Assembly: GCA_016946835.1 (NCBI GenBank)
Contig: JACVTC010000156.1
Location: 1-60,000 of the forward strand
Length of the DNA: 60,000 nucleotides
Reading direction: 5' to 3'
Origin: Neocallimastix lanati (nom. inval.)
Lineage: Eukaryota; Neocallimastigomycota; Neocallimastigomycetes; Neocallimastigales; Neocallimastigaceae
Within the stretch, counting starts at the first letter, position 1; each line of letters starts with the position of its first letter. A program made the position numbers and the translations under genes. Shown here piece after piece: positions 32,251 to 43,662 of this stretch. Under the pieces are notes generated by a model. That model saw only the letters and a list, made by a program, of their open reading frames with translations, had not been told where the DNA came from and ran no database searches.

Positions 32251-32323
32251 TAGTTTGAGGTGTGAGTCGAACCCATGAAGTATTGGTCATGGTCAATGTA
32301 ACTAACCATTGAACCAAAGTTCT
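32251..32323 (-). tRNA. Degenerate tRNA-like gene
   Basis: On the minus strand an A box (TGGTTCAATGG, 32316-32306) and a B box (GGTTCGACTCA, 32273-32263) sit at nearly exact tRNA spacing. The implied length is 73 nt, and a T5 run (32250-32246) follows at once, as in Pol III genes. The acceptor strands (AGAACTT and TCAAACT) do not pair beyond two bases and the T stem is imperfect. The central ATTGACCATGACCAAT resembles a decayed anticodon arm, possibly CAU. It is best read as a tRNA pseudogene or tRNA-derived sequence. Confidence 0.4.
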
Positions 32324-32339
32324 AATTTTACTAACTGGA

Positions 32340-33044
32340 TGATCCGGAACTAGCTTATTTACTTCAAATAAGCATACATAAAAATGGTAAAAAAGAAAAA
32401 AATATAAAATATTTATAATAATGAAATTATTTAAAATTAAAATAGTTATAATAAAAAAAAAATTTATTTATAATAAAATTATTTATAATAAGAATAATTA
32501 TCTATAAATTGTTTTTAATAAAATAAATACAGAAATATTTAATTCTGTATAAAATTAAATCGATTGACAATACTAACTATTATTTTTATTGTTTTCTCTA
32601 AAATAGATTATTATTTTCTGTATTCTTTTTACAATAATAAACTTTATGAGAATATAATATTAATAATTTACAAGAATATTAAATTATATATTAATTGATA
32701 AATTAAAACATTATTAGAATAGATAGTTAAAATTTTAAATATAAATAAATCATTAATAATTATACAACTATATTTTAAAATAGATACTTTAGAATAGGTT
32801 AATTTTAAAATATATTAATATTAAAATAACATTCATAATAGAATAATATAAATAAATGTATATGTTAATGTTCAATTCAAGATTCATGTAAAAAACTATA
32901 AAAGAAAGAAATTTTCTTTCTTTTGAAAAGGACAACAATAAAATAAAATAAAAATTTATAAAATACTTTTAAACTAATAAAAATTTATTTATATTATTTA
33001 ATATTGTGTTTTTAAAATATTGTGTGTGATCTGTGCCCATATCA
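32340..33044 (+). repeat. 5' LTR of element B
   Basis: TGATCCGGAACTAGC...GTGCCCATATCA, 705 bp, same length as the 3' copy. Confidence 0.96.
32897..32924 (+). promoter_or_regulatory. TATA box and adjoining palindrome in the B LTR
   Basis: TATAAAAG (32897-32904) runs into AAAGAAAGAAATTTTCTTTC, a near-perfect palindrome extending to 32924 and placed about where transcription should start. The 3' LTR carries the same block near 40071-40098. Confidence 0.55.
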
Positions 33045-33049
33045 GAAAT

Positions 33050-33066
33050 TGGTGGAGAATCCGGGC
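33050..33066 (+). other. Primer-binding site of element B
   Basis: TGGTGGAGAATCCGGGC, 5 nt after the LTR, identical to the site of element 2. Confidence 0.86.
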
Positions 33067-33132
33067 GCACACACAAAAATATGAAATAAACACATAAATT
33101 AATATTATAAATAATAGATTTTTTTATATTTT

Positions 33133-33230
33133 GTTTCAGAGGAAACAAAGATTTTATTTTTTTTTAAGAAGTTTCAGAGGAAACTTAAATTTATTATTTT
33201 TATTACTTTTGTAAAAGTTTCAGAGGAAAC
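33133..33230 (+). repeat. Three GTTTCAGAGGAAAC hairpins in the B leader
   Basis: Copies at 33133-33146, 33171-33184 and 33217-33230. Each is a GTTTC/GAAAC stem with an AGAG tetraloop, the stem lengthened by flanking AA/TT in the second and third copies. Confidence 0.88.
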
Positions 33231-33280
33231 TTATTTTAAATTTACTTTTTTATTAAATCTTTCGTTTATATTTTTTATTA

Positions 33281-33333
<53 letters not shown>

Positions 33334-33480
33334 TTTTATTAGTTTTCTCATAAAAATATTTTGTGTGGCATAAGATATTGTTACACAATCTTTATATTTT
33401 TAAATAATATTTTTATTAAAAAAAAAAATAATAATAAAATTTTTTATTTTTATATTATTAAATAATTATTTTTATATATA

Positions 33481-33524
<44 letters not shown>

Positions 33525-33723
33525 TTTTTTTCAATTTTATATTATTAAATAATTTTTTTTTTCTCAATTTTATATTATTAAATATTTTTTATAAAAAAAT
33601 ATATATATATTCAATTTTATATTATTAAATAACCTTTTTATAAAATATATATATATATATTTTTCTCAATTTTATATTATTAAATAACTTTTATTTATAA
33701 AAAAAAAAAAAATTTATTTTAAG
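33231..33723 (+). other. A/T-homopolymer leader of element B
   Basis: Contains A runs (33282-33329, 33483-33521) and five copies of a TTTTATATTATTAAATAA motif between 33449 and 33690, ending immediately before the gag ATG. No ORF. Confidence 0.7.
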
Positions 33724-34971
33724 ATGAAAATCAGTGAAATTTCCCGTATGATTCCTAGATTAGGAAATCATGATAGGGATATAGAAAGTTGGGCCGAGGA
33801 GTTCCAAAGAATTATGGAACTTGCTAACATTGAGGAACCAAAAAGGATTTTCGCGTGGGCAAAAGTGTGCGTTCAGGGACGTCTTAAGGGTATACTCGAA
33901 GACCTTAAGACTATAGATGGTGATGATGTTACTTATCCCAATATTAACGAAATGAAAACTGCTATTGAAGATTATCTGGAGGTTACCCAACAAGAAAAAT
34001 GCTTTAATTTAAAGGCACTCAAAATAAGAAGAAACGAAACTATTAGGGATTTTAATTGGAGATATAATAACTTACATAATTCATTAAACCCTGAATCCCA
34101 GGAATTTATCACAATTAAAGATTATTGTAATTCTATATCAAGTAGACCTTTTGCCAGAACCCAAGTAATTACTGCTCAACCAGATACACTTGAAGAGGCA
34201 CTCCAAACTGCTGAATTAGCCGAAAATGCAACTGAAGCACCAAACATTCCGAATAACATAATAATGGCTCTGGGAAATGAAAATAATAGTTTTCAATACA
34301 ATCCTTATTATATGCCCAATAGCTCTCCTTTTAATTTCTTACACAATAATCCTTATTATGACACTTTTGATAATAACATAAATCCCGTCCTTTATACTAA
34401 TAATAAATCCTTCAATATTCCTAATAACAATGAAAATATGAATTATAGATATAATAGAAAATATAATAATTATTATAATACTTATTCTAATCTTTATAAT
34501 AATAATGAATACAATAACCGATTTAATCACGGATTAAACAATAACAATTCTCAATATGACCCTTATAACAATTATTATAATAATAATTTTAATAATTTTG
34601 ACAGTTACTATAGGAACAATTTCAATAATAATTATTTGAAAAATGATAATAATCTTAATAAAATTAATAACTTCAATAATACGAGATATAATAGTAATAG
34701 CAATAATAATATTAATAATGAAAGATTCCTCACAAACAATGTAAACAATGATAGGAATTTGAATAAACAAGCTAAAAATAATAATTATAATAATGTCAAT
34801 AATAACAATTATATTAATAATAATAGTAAAACATTAAAATGTTTTAAATGCAATCAATTCGGACATAAATTACAAGATTGTCCATATTCTTATCGTGAAT
34901 TAGCCATAATGGAAGAAGAAGGAAAGCTTAGTATCAATAATATTAATAATAACAATAAGCCTTTAAACTAA
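33724..34971 (+). CDS. gag: Gag of element B
   Basis: 415 residues from an ATG. Residues 1-170 form the capsid-like domain shared with element 2 and C (RMIPRLGNHDRDIESW, EEPKRIF, TYPN, LKALKIRRNE). A long Asn/Tyr-rich tract follows (residues 185-370), then a CCHC knuckle (CFKCNQFGHKLQDC). It ends KPLN* right after U UUA AAC. Expected role: particle assembly and RNA binding. Pol follows in the -1 frame. Confidence 0.93.
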   Translation: MKISEISRMIPRLGNHDRDIESWAEEFQRIMELANIEEPKRIFAWAKVCVQGRLKGILEDLKTIDGDDVTYPNINEMKTAIEDYLEVTQQEKCFNLKALKIRRNETIRDFNWRYNNLHNSLNPESQEFITIKDYCNSISSRPFARTQVITAQPDTLEEALQTAELAENATEAPNIPNNIIMALGNENNSFQYNPYYMPNSSPFNFLHNNPYYDTFDNNINPVLYTNNKSFNIPNNNENMNYRYNRKYNNYYNTYSNLYNNNEYNNRFNHGLNNNNSQYDPYNNYYNNNFNNFDSYYRNNFNNNYLKNDNNLNKINNFNNTRYNSNSNNNINNERFLTNNVNNDRNLNKQAKNNNYNNVNNNNYINNNSKTLKCFKCNQFGHKLQDCPYSYRELAIMEEEGKLSINNINNNNKPLN

Positions 34972-34995
34972 TTAATGGGAGAAGGAATACTCCCA
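34962..34995 (+). promoter_or_regulatory. Probable -1 frameshift signal, element B
   Basis: TTTAAAC (34962-34968), 7-nt spacer starting with the gag TAA (34969-34971), stem TGGGAG (34976-34981) with CTCCCA (34990-34995), 8-nt loop. Same geometry as A and C. Confidence 0.88.
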
Positions 34996-35221
34996 GAAAT
35001 CAAACCTATTCACATCAACCAATAATTCATACTATACAAGACCCTTCTGAACAGGAAATTGTTGCTGCGGCCATTAGAAAAACAAAAAATAAAATTGATA
35101 ATACACCTTATCATCATAAAACGATTAAAGAAAACTTATTATCAAACCCGCAACCTATTAAAATTCCTGCTAATAATAATACGATGGAAATGGAAATGGA
35201 TAACGTTAATAATGATAATAA

Positions 35222-35273
<52 letters not shown>

Positions 35274-35289
35274 TATAATAAAAATAATA

Positions 35290-35332
<43 letters not shown>

Positions 35333-35354
35333 TAATAATAATAATACTGATAAT

Positions 35355-35387
<33 letters not shown>

Positions 35388-38300
35388 GATAATTATAATA
35401 ATAATAGTACGATTAGTTTTAGTAATAAAGAGAATAATAATACCAACGACATTTATAATTCAAATATTCTTGGGAATACTGAATCCTTAAAAATTTTAGA
35501 TCCATCTATTATTAGTCAACCTTCTATTCAGAAAACAAAACAAAAAAGCAAAAAACAAAGGGCAAAAGAAATTATTGAATTAGCTAAAGAGATAGAACTA
35601 CCTAGCCAAAAGAAACAAGAAAATAATGATATCAATAATAATAGTAATAATAATATAAAAAAAAAAGTAAAAATAATAGGTGATCAAAAACGATATGACA
35701 TAGTACATGATGTAGGAGATACTGTAGCCAACATAACAATTGGACAATTACTAGATTTGAATCCTAAATTAAGAACAGAATTGTCTAAATCTCTTAAGCT
35801 AACAACGATGACTACAATTAATGAAGCCATTTATAACGAAGAAGATATATTATCAACTATTAAACAAGATAAAATAGTAAAAACTCATGGAAGAGTTGAA
35901 GGAGTTGATACAATTATATACTTAGATTCATGTTCTAGCATTAACTTAATTACTAAAAGTTTTCTAATAAGAAATAACATAAATATAAGTCCTTTATCAC
36001 AGATAAAAGAAACTTTTCTTCAAGCATTCAATAATGAAACCATAGTCTCCAAACTTTTCGAGATTGAAATAACCATAGGAGATATTACTCTTAAAGAAAT
36101 TTTCAGACTCATTGAAAAAGATGATATATTTAATGTATTAATTGGTGTTGATACTTTGAGACATATGAAATTGATTATCAATTTTACAGACAATAATTTA
36201 TATCAAAAATTAGACGATATTAAAAAAATTGGAAGTATTGAAAATGTTTCTACCCTTCATTACGAGGAATTTAATAACGATTTTAATGATCTAAATTCCA
36301 ACGATAATGTAAATGAAATAAATTATTTGAAAGGAAATAATAGTAATGAATTATATTGTGATAATAAAAACAATAATTTAAATAAAAATAATGGTTTAAA
36401 TAAAAATAATGGTTTAAATAAAAATAAGAATTCGAATAAAAGTAATAATTTCAATAAAGAAAATGGTTTAAATAATGGCTTAAATAAAAATGAGAACTTC
36501 AATAGAAATATTAAACCGAATAACAATAAAAATTCTCTTAATTTAAATGAAGATATTGATTTAGATAAAAATAAAAATTTAACTAATAATAATAATAATA
36601 TTGACTCAAATGAAAATTTTGACTTTAATATAAATATAAACATAAATAGAAATGATGATTTTATTGATATAAATAAAAATAATGTAATAAATTCGAAAAA
36701 TGAAAATTTCTTAAATAATAATTATATTGAAAATGATGAAGCAGCTATAGAATATCTTTTATGTACCCAAGATCAATACGAGAAGATCTTTATTAATGAT
36801 AATAAGAATAAATCTAAGGAAGAATTAATAGAAGAAATCATTGAGGGAACAGATGAAGACAAAAGACAAGCCCTTAAACAATTATTAGAAAACAACGAAG
36901 AATTTACTAGCTATCAGCACTGATGATTTGGGAAAATCGAAACTATTAGCTCATGAAATTAAGTTAAATCCAAATCAAAAACCTATTAAGCAGAGGAAAT
37001 ATAGAATTGCTGACAAAAAGAAAATGGAGATCTTAAGAGAAGAAATTCAAAAACTCCGAGATAATGGACTCATCGAGCCTTCTCAATCTTCTTGGTCTTT
37101 TCCAGTTGTTCTTGTACCTAAAAATAATGGTACATGGAGAATGTGCGTTGACTATCGGAAGCTCAATGATATCACAGAGAAGGATGCCTACCCATTACCA
37201 TATATTGAAGAAATATTATACTCAGTAGGTAATGATGTAAAATTTCTGTCTACGCTTGATCTATTTTCCGGATTCCACCAGATTCCAATGAAAAAGGAAG
37301 ATAAGGATAAAACATGTTTTACTACCATTTATGGAAATTATAATTTTAAAGTAATGCCATTCGGATTATGTAATGCTCCCGCTACTTTCCAAAGGGAGAT
37401 GAATAGAATATTTTTACCTTTAATAGGAAAATGTATGTTTGTCTACATGGACGATTTAGTAATCTTTTCATGCAGCTTGGAAGAACACTTAAAGAATCTC
37501 CAAGATATTTTCAATATTATCAAAGAAAATGGTCTTAAAGTTAATCTCTCAAAATGTCACTTTTTGAAAAAAGAAGTTCAAGTCTTAGGTCATCTTCTAA
37601 CTACTGAAGGCATTAAAACAGTACAGAAGAAAGTTGATTCAATTAAAATTATGAAATCACCAACTAATTTAACTCAATTACGTTCTTTTTTGGGTGCCGT
37701 GGGGTATTACAGAAAGTTTATTAAAAATTATTCAAGCATTGCTCAACCATTATATAAATTACAGAAGAAAAATACAAAATTTCAATGGACCCAGACAGAA
37801 GAAAATGCTTTCCGTGAACTAAAAGAAAAATTAGTAAAAGCTCCAATACTTAGTTTTCCAAATTTCGATAAACAATTTATAATAAGAACAGATGCATCAT
37901 ATGACGGGTTGGGTGGTGTATTAATCCAAAAAGATAATGAAGGAGTTGAACACCCTATATTTTATGTTAGTCGTACATTAAAGAAATATGAATTAAATTA
38001 TAGCGTAACAGATATCGAAGGAACTGCTGCTTTCTATTGTACAAAAAAATTTAAATCATACCTTAATAGTAATAATTTTAAAACAATTCTTTTTACCGAT
38101 CATAAACCCCTAGTCGGGTTATTTAACAATAACAAAGAACCTAATAACGCTAGACAAATGAGATGGGTTGTTACCTTGAGCATGCTAAATGTCATTGTCA
38201 AATATGAACCTGGAAAGAAAAATGTGGTCGCCGATGCTCTTTCACGATTACCATTAAATAAAGAAGAAAATCAAAAAATTCTAATTACGAATTCCATTAA

Positions 38301-39473
38301 TACAAATAATAATGAAATAAACTTAAGCAAATCAATTAAAGAATTCCTTAAAAGAAAAATTGTAACTATTGATGATGTAAAATATTACAAAGAAAACAAT
38401 AAATTAAGGAAAGTTATTGACGATAAAGAAGAAAAAATTGAACTATTATTATCCGCACATAACGTAGGACATGAAGGTTTTCATAAAACCTATAATAGAT
38501 TGAAGAAGAATTACTATTGGGAAAATATGAGCAAAGATGTGGAAATTCTAGTTAAAACATGTCATCAATGCCAGTTGAATAGACCTCAACCAGCTAATAT
38601 AGGAACTGAAAATCATGCTACTACACCAGAATCCCCTTTTCGTCGAGTTGGTCTAGATATTATTGGTCCCCTCCCTGAAACCAAATCAAAAAACAAATAT
38701 ATTATAGTACTTGTTGATTATTTCACTAAGTGGGTGGAAGCTGAACCACTCATAACTATTGAATCAAATGATGTAATAAAATTTTTAACAAGAGTATTTT
38801 CACGTCATGGTATTCCGGAAGTATTAATTACCGATAATGGACCTCAATTTACTTCAGACACAACGAAAGGATTCTTAGATTTATATGGTGTTTATGTACA
38901 TTACACAAGCACCTATCACCCTGAAAGTAATGGCCAAGTTGAAAACCGAAATCGCGAAATTGGAAAATATTTAAGGTTATTGGGAAACAATCAGAAGGAT
39001 TGGGATGAAATTCTACCAAGTGCACTTTGGGCCCTTAGAACATGCAAAAGTGAAGTTACTAAATTCAGTAGTTTCGAACTTCTTTATGGTAGAACCGATC
39101 TTCAACCTTTCGAGTTATCGTTAGATATAAATGATAGACATATTCATGAAACAACAGAAGAATATTTAATTAGGAAATTTACTACTCATTGGAGATGGAT
39201 TTTAGAAGCTACTAATAATATTAATAATGCTAATAAATTATGGGAAAATAGACGAAGACAAAAAGATTCAATGAAATCTACTTTTGAAAAAGGAGATTTA
39301 GTTTTAATCCGTAATTTTTCCCGCAAAAAACTCGATCCTTATTATATTGGACCTATGAAAATTGTCAAGATGGAATTTAATACAGCAATATTATGTGACC
39401 CACTTACTGGTGAAATTGCTGATAGAAATGTCCATAAGAAAAACCTAATTCATTATTATACATGGCACATTGA

Positions 39474-39492
39474 GACTTCAAGGGACGAAGTC
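39474..39492 (+). promoter_or_regulatory. Conserved 3' hairpin of element B
   Basis: GACTTCAAGGGACGAAGTC, overlapping the last codons of pol, 21 nt from the 3' LTR. Confidence 0.78.
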
Positions 39493-39513
39493 CATAGTTA
39501 AGCGGGGAGATTC

Positions 39514-40218
39514 TGATCCGGAACTAGCTTATTTACTTCAAATAAGCATACATAAAAATGATAAAAAAGAAAAAAATATAAAATATTTATAATAATGAAA
39601 TTATTTAAAATTAAAATAGTTATAATAAAAAAAAAATTTATTTATAATAAAATTATTTATAATAAGAATAATTATCTATAAATTGTTTTTAATAAAATAA
39701 ATACAGAAATATTTAATTCTGTATAAAATTAAATCGATTGACAATACTAACTATTATTTTTATTGTTTTCTCTAAAATAGATTATTATTTTCTGTATTCT
39801 TTTTACAATAATAAACTTTATGAGAATATAATATTAATAATTTACAAGAATATTAAATTATATATTAATTGATAAATTAAAACATTATTAGAATAGATAG
39901 TTAAAATTTTAAATATAAATAAATCATTAATAATTATACAACTATATTTTAAAATAGATACTTTAGAATAGGTTAATTTTAAAATATATTAATATTAAAA
40001 TAACATTCATAATAGAATAATATAAATAAATGTATATGTTAATGTTCAATTCAAGATTCATGTAAAAAACTATAAAAGAAAGAAATTTTCTTTCTTTTGA
40101 AAAGGACAACAATAAAATAAAATAAAAATTTATAAAATACTTTTAAACTAATAAAAATTTATTTATATTATTTAATATTGTGTTTTTAAAATATTGTGTG
40201 TGATCTGTGCCCATATCA
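39514..40218 (+). repeat. 3' LTR of element B
   Basis: 705 bp with the same TGATCCGGAAC and CCATATCA ends. Followed by TGAA and then directly by the E LTR. Confidence 0.96.
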
Positions 40219-40222
40219 TGAA

Positions 40223-41241
40223 TGGTAAAGAATGAATTAATAACCTTTATTTTATTATTAATAATTCTTTACTAAATTGTACTTTCCTATATTCTTGATA
40301 ACCTAAACTTAATAATAAAATTTAATTAATTTTGATATAAATTAATTTTAACTTGTAAATAATGTAAATAAATTTTAATTAATTACTTTATTGTTATATT
40401 ATTAAATATATGTATATATTAAAATACAATTGTAAATATTAAAATTATACTTTTAAAATACTAAATTATTAAAAACTATTAATTAAATATTATTATAAAA
40501 ATTATTATAAAATTATTAAAATTATTAATTAAATATTATTATAAAAATTATTATAAATTATTAATATTATAAAATTATTAAAATTATTAAATATTATTAT
40601 AAAAATTTATTTATTATAACTATTAAATATTATTATAAAATTATTAAGATTATTAATTAAATTTATTATTAAAAATTATTATTAAAAATTATTACTTATT
40701 ATAAAAATTATTATTTTAATATTATCAAATTTATTAATATAATATTATAAAAATTTTATTTTATTTTGAAAATAATTACAAGTATTATTTAAAATAATTA
40801 AAGATTATTAAATTTATTATATTAATCTTTAAAAACAATTTATTTAACTTAAAAATATCAAAGAAAATAGTAAAAACTATTTTCTATATATTTATTTTAT
40901 AATTATTTTTAATTAAATTATATTTGAATATTATATTATTATATTTATAAAAATTAAAACAAAAATGAATTATTGATATAAAATTAATTCAATAATTCTA
41001 TAAAATCACTTAAATTATAAACAATTAATTATACTTTAAATTTATAAAAAAATATAAATATTGTAACAATTTCTTAAAAATTAATATGTGTACTTTAAAT
41101 AATAAAATTTTATATTAATAAAAAAATAAATAACTTTTAATAAAGAATTATTTTTATTTTTTTATTTAAAATCAAAGCAGGGTAATACCCGTCCCCCCCT
41201 GCTTGATTTTAAATATCTAAGTGTCAACCCCGAGTCTACCA
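40223..41241 (+). repeat. 5' LTR of element E
   Basis: TGGTAAAGAATG...CCGAGTCTACCA. A 17-18-bp stem near its end (41165-41182 with 41197-41213, TTTAAAATCAAAGCAGGG against CCCTGCTTGATTTTAAA) is preserved in all three E-type LTRs. Confidence 0.96.
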
Positions 41242-41245
41242 AAAT

Positions 41246-41262
41246 TGGTGGAGATATCGGGG
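41246..41262 (+). other. Primer-binding site of element E
   Basis: TGGTGGAGATATCGGGG, 4 nt after the LTR, identical to that of element A. Confidence 0.86.
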
Positions 41263-41627
41263 AAGAAGAAGAAGTAGAAGAAGAAGAAGAAGAAGTAGAC
41301 CAAGTGGAAGAAGACCAAGAAAAAGAAGACCAAGAAGAAAACCAAGAAGAAAACCAAGAAGAAGACCAAGAAGAAGACCAAGAAGAAGACCAAGAAGAAA
41401 ACCAAGAAGAAAACCAAGAAGAAGACCAAGAAGAAAACCAAGAAGAAGACCAAGAAGAAAACCAAGAAGAAGACCAAGAAGAAAACCAAGAAGAAAACCA
41501 AGAAGAAAACCAAGAAGAAGACCAAGAAGAAGACCAAGAAGAAGAGACCAAGAAGGAGAAGACCAAGAAGGAGAAGACCAAGAAGGAAATTGGAACTACT
41601 AGGACTTATTTTTTTTTGGAATTATGA
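41263..41627 (+). repeat. GAAGAAGACCAA-type minisatellite with an acidic repeat ORF
   Basis: Directly after the PBS, GAAGAA and GACCAAGAAGAA units repeat for about 340 bp. From ATG 41304 they encode 107 residues of EEDQ/EENQ repeats ending in KKEKTKKE and GTTRTYFFLEL. The frame has no homologue in element A and may be a by-product of the repeat; the minus-strand Ser/Trp frames are shadows. An acidic leader peptide is possible but unsupported. Confidence 0.6.
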
Positions 41628-41679
41628 GAATAATTTTTTTTTTAAATTAAATTTAATAGAATTAAATTAAATTAAATTA

Positions 41680-41741
<62 letters not shown>

Positions 41742-42373
41742 CACACTTTTACAATCATCATCATCAAATTTTTTTATTGTTATCGGTTTTTGTGTCGTTG
41801 TTGTGGTTGGTGTTGTTGTTGTGATTGTTGTTGTTGTGGTAGTAATAAAAATTAACATCAGTTTTATTTGGTCTTCGCGTGCTCCAAATAAAACTATATA
41901 CTGAGTTTACTGCGTACTAAGCAGTTATAGATAATTCTATAATTGCGAGTGGTTTAATCAGGTGTTTGGAGAGGGGCCGGTTACGAACTAATCGAACCCC
42001 GATTAGATATAGCGGTAAATACTGTTGGGAAGCAGAAATTACCCTATAGATCACCCATTATACGTTCAACACGGTTTGGGTGCTCCTCCACTTGACTCAG
42101 GCAAATTCACTTAGTATACCGAAATACTAAGGTCCCTCTGCGTGGTCGGCAGTTGTAATAGATAGCGGTTTTTCAAGTTGTATTAGGTTTGTTAATTTAC
42201 CTTGTTTTTAATTAAGTTTATTTGTTTTTTTTAAGTTGTAATTATATAAACTTAATAATAATTGTAATTGTAATTGTAAATATTGTAATAATAACCGATA
42301 ACAAATAAATAAAAAAAAAAAAAAAAAAAAAATAATAATATTAATTTTTGTGTTTTTAAATATTTTTAATTGC

Positions 42374-42405
<32 letters not shown>

Positions 42406-42723
42406 TTTTTTTTGTAAATAATTGTATATATTTTTTATTTAAGTAAAGATAAACGAAAGGGGTTATTAGCTTGAAAGAATAGTGAACACTCCAACTAGTT
42501 TATTAATTTATATTTATTCTAGTGTCCAGGAGGGGGAGTACGGGTGTATATAGCAAAATTAAATATACACTAGCCGGAAACGTCTCACTAGAGATATAAA
42601 TTACTTAAATATATAATTTTAATTGTAAATAAATAAATAAATAAATAAAAATATAGCAATTAAATAATTAATAAAACAATTTTTTTTATTTTATTTTTTT
42701 TTTAAAAGTGTGTTTTTTTTAAA
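41628..42723 (+). other. Structured leader of element E
   Basis: An A49 run (41689-41737) and other A runs flank a GC-richer block (41860-42180). It holds perfect hairpins: CTAATCG/CGATTAG with an AACCC loop (41988-42006) and CTTAGTAT/ATACTAAG with a 6-nt loop (42110-42131). Another GC-richer patch lies at 42450-42600. No credible ORF, and no detailed sequence similarity to the A leader. Confidence 0.6.
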
Positions 42724-43662
42724 ATGAGTACAATTAATTTTAAAGATTTAAAAAAGGAACTTAAGGATATTGAAAAAATATCCAAAGAAAATTTAGATGT
42801 TAAAACTTGGAAGTCTGATTTAGAGCTTTGGATAAAGCTTGAACATGTTGAAGACTCCAAGATTATATTTTATGCCTGTGTTTTAACCTCAATTGGTGAA
42901 ACCAGGAAAGTCATCCAAGAATTAATGGATGATAATAATAAAGATGATGATAGTGATGATGATGGTGATGATGATGATAATTATAAGGATATTAATGATG
43001 AAGATGAGGATGATGATAATGAAGAAGATAAAGAAATTGATAAAAAGAATAAGGCTTATCCTTCCCTTAATAGAATTGTAAAAGCTATAGAAGAATTTTA
43101 TGGCATTAGGGAGGATCAAAATAATTTATTAAGAGAGCTACGTGCTCTAAGAATTAAGAGGAATGAAAGAATCAAAGATTTTAATATTAAGTATAAAACT
43201 TTATATTTAAAATTAAATAAAAAGAAAAGAAGTCAGATAAGTGTTTTAGATTACACAGACTCCATTGAAAACAATGTTGAAGCCTGGAAACGTCTAACCT
43301 TATTTGATATCATTTCTCTGTCAAAAGCCTTTAAAATTGCTGAAAAAGCAGATAGGTTAAATTATATGGGTAGTAATCAAAGAAGACATCCTTCTACCCC
43401 TTCACCTTCTGCAAATACATCTTCTTTTAATAATAGAGTTAATTTTCATCCTCCTATTAAAAATAAATTAGAACAAAAAGTTAATATTAAACCTAAAGAA
43501 GATAATGACATAGAGGAATTAACAAGAAAAATGAGAAGTTTAACAATAAAGGCTTGTTATTTCTGTAAAGAACCAGGTCATTATCAAAACAATTGCCCAA
43601 AGTTGAGAGCAATTGTTGAGAAAAATAGGAAGGAAATTAGAAATAATAAACGTTTAAATTGA
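42724..43662 (+). CDS. gag: Gag of element E
   Basis: 312 residues from ATG (MSTINFKDLKKEL), collinear with the A gag. An Asp-rich acidic tract lies at about residues 74-105 (coded by GATGAT repeats), followed by the conserved FYGIREDQNNLLRELRALRIKRNE-type region and a CCHC knuckle (CYFCKEPGHYQNNC). It ends NNKRLN* immediately after U UUA AAU. Role: particle and RNA binding. Confidence 0.93.
   Translation: MSTINFKDLKKELKDIEKISKENLDVKTWKSDLELWIKLEHVEDSKIIFYACVLTSIGETRKVIQELMDDNNKDDDSDDDGDDDDNYKDINDEDEDDDNEEDKEIDKKNKAYPSLNRIVKAIEEFYGIREDQNNLLRELRALRIKRNERIKDFNIKYKTLYLKLNKKKRSQISVLDYTDSIENNVEAWKRLTLFDIISLSKAFKIAEKADRLNYMGSNQRRHPSTPSPSANTSSFNNRVNFHPPIKNKLEQKVNIKPKEDNDIEELTRKMRSLTIKACYFCKEPGHYQNNCPKLRAIVEKNRKEIRNNKRLN

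Larger units (their letters stand above)
34962..39501 (+). pseudogene. pol: Pol of element B, one frameshift between protease and RT
   Basis: The -1 frame is open from the slippery site through a large Asn-rich linker and the protease (YLDSCSS, D codon at 35925) to a stop at 36921-36923. A second frame (36928-39501, 857 residues) carries RT (YMDD at 37444-37455), RNase H (RTDAS, TDHKP, ADALSR), integrase (HHCC, LDIIGPLP, ITDNGPQF, ESNGQVENRN) and an IGPMKIVKM module. The homologous LAISTDDLGKS stretch shows the frames join near 36903-36905 if one T of a short T run is removed. One base separates this young element from an intact pol, so a recent mutation or a sequence error is likely. Confidence 0.9.
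32340..40218 (+). mobile_element. Element B: young Ty3/gypsy element with one frameshift
   Basis: 705-bp LTRs at 32340-33044 and 39514-40218 differ by one base that I can see (GGT/GAT near the start). Flanks are TGGA (32336-32339) and TGAA (40219-40222), a one-base mismatch. PBS, hairpin-rich leader, gag, frameshift signal, pol, 3' hairpin and G-rich primer (AGCGGGGAGATTC) are all present. It stands 13-16 bp upstream of the tRNA-like gene. Confidence 0.95.

Noticed and set aside
35059-35490. 143-codon poly-Ile frame
   Set aside because: Alternative frame of the AAT repeats that encode Asn in B pol.
41162-41581. Minus-strand Ser/Trp and Phe/Val repeat frames
   Set aside because: Complement of the GACCAAGAAGAA repeat; no start context or motif.
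41940-42050. Possible tRNA on the minus strand of the E leader (GGTTCGATTAG resembles a B box)
   Set aside because: No A box at suitable spacing and no acceptor pairing; the bases are better explained by the CTAATCG/CGATTAG hairpin.
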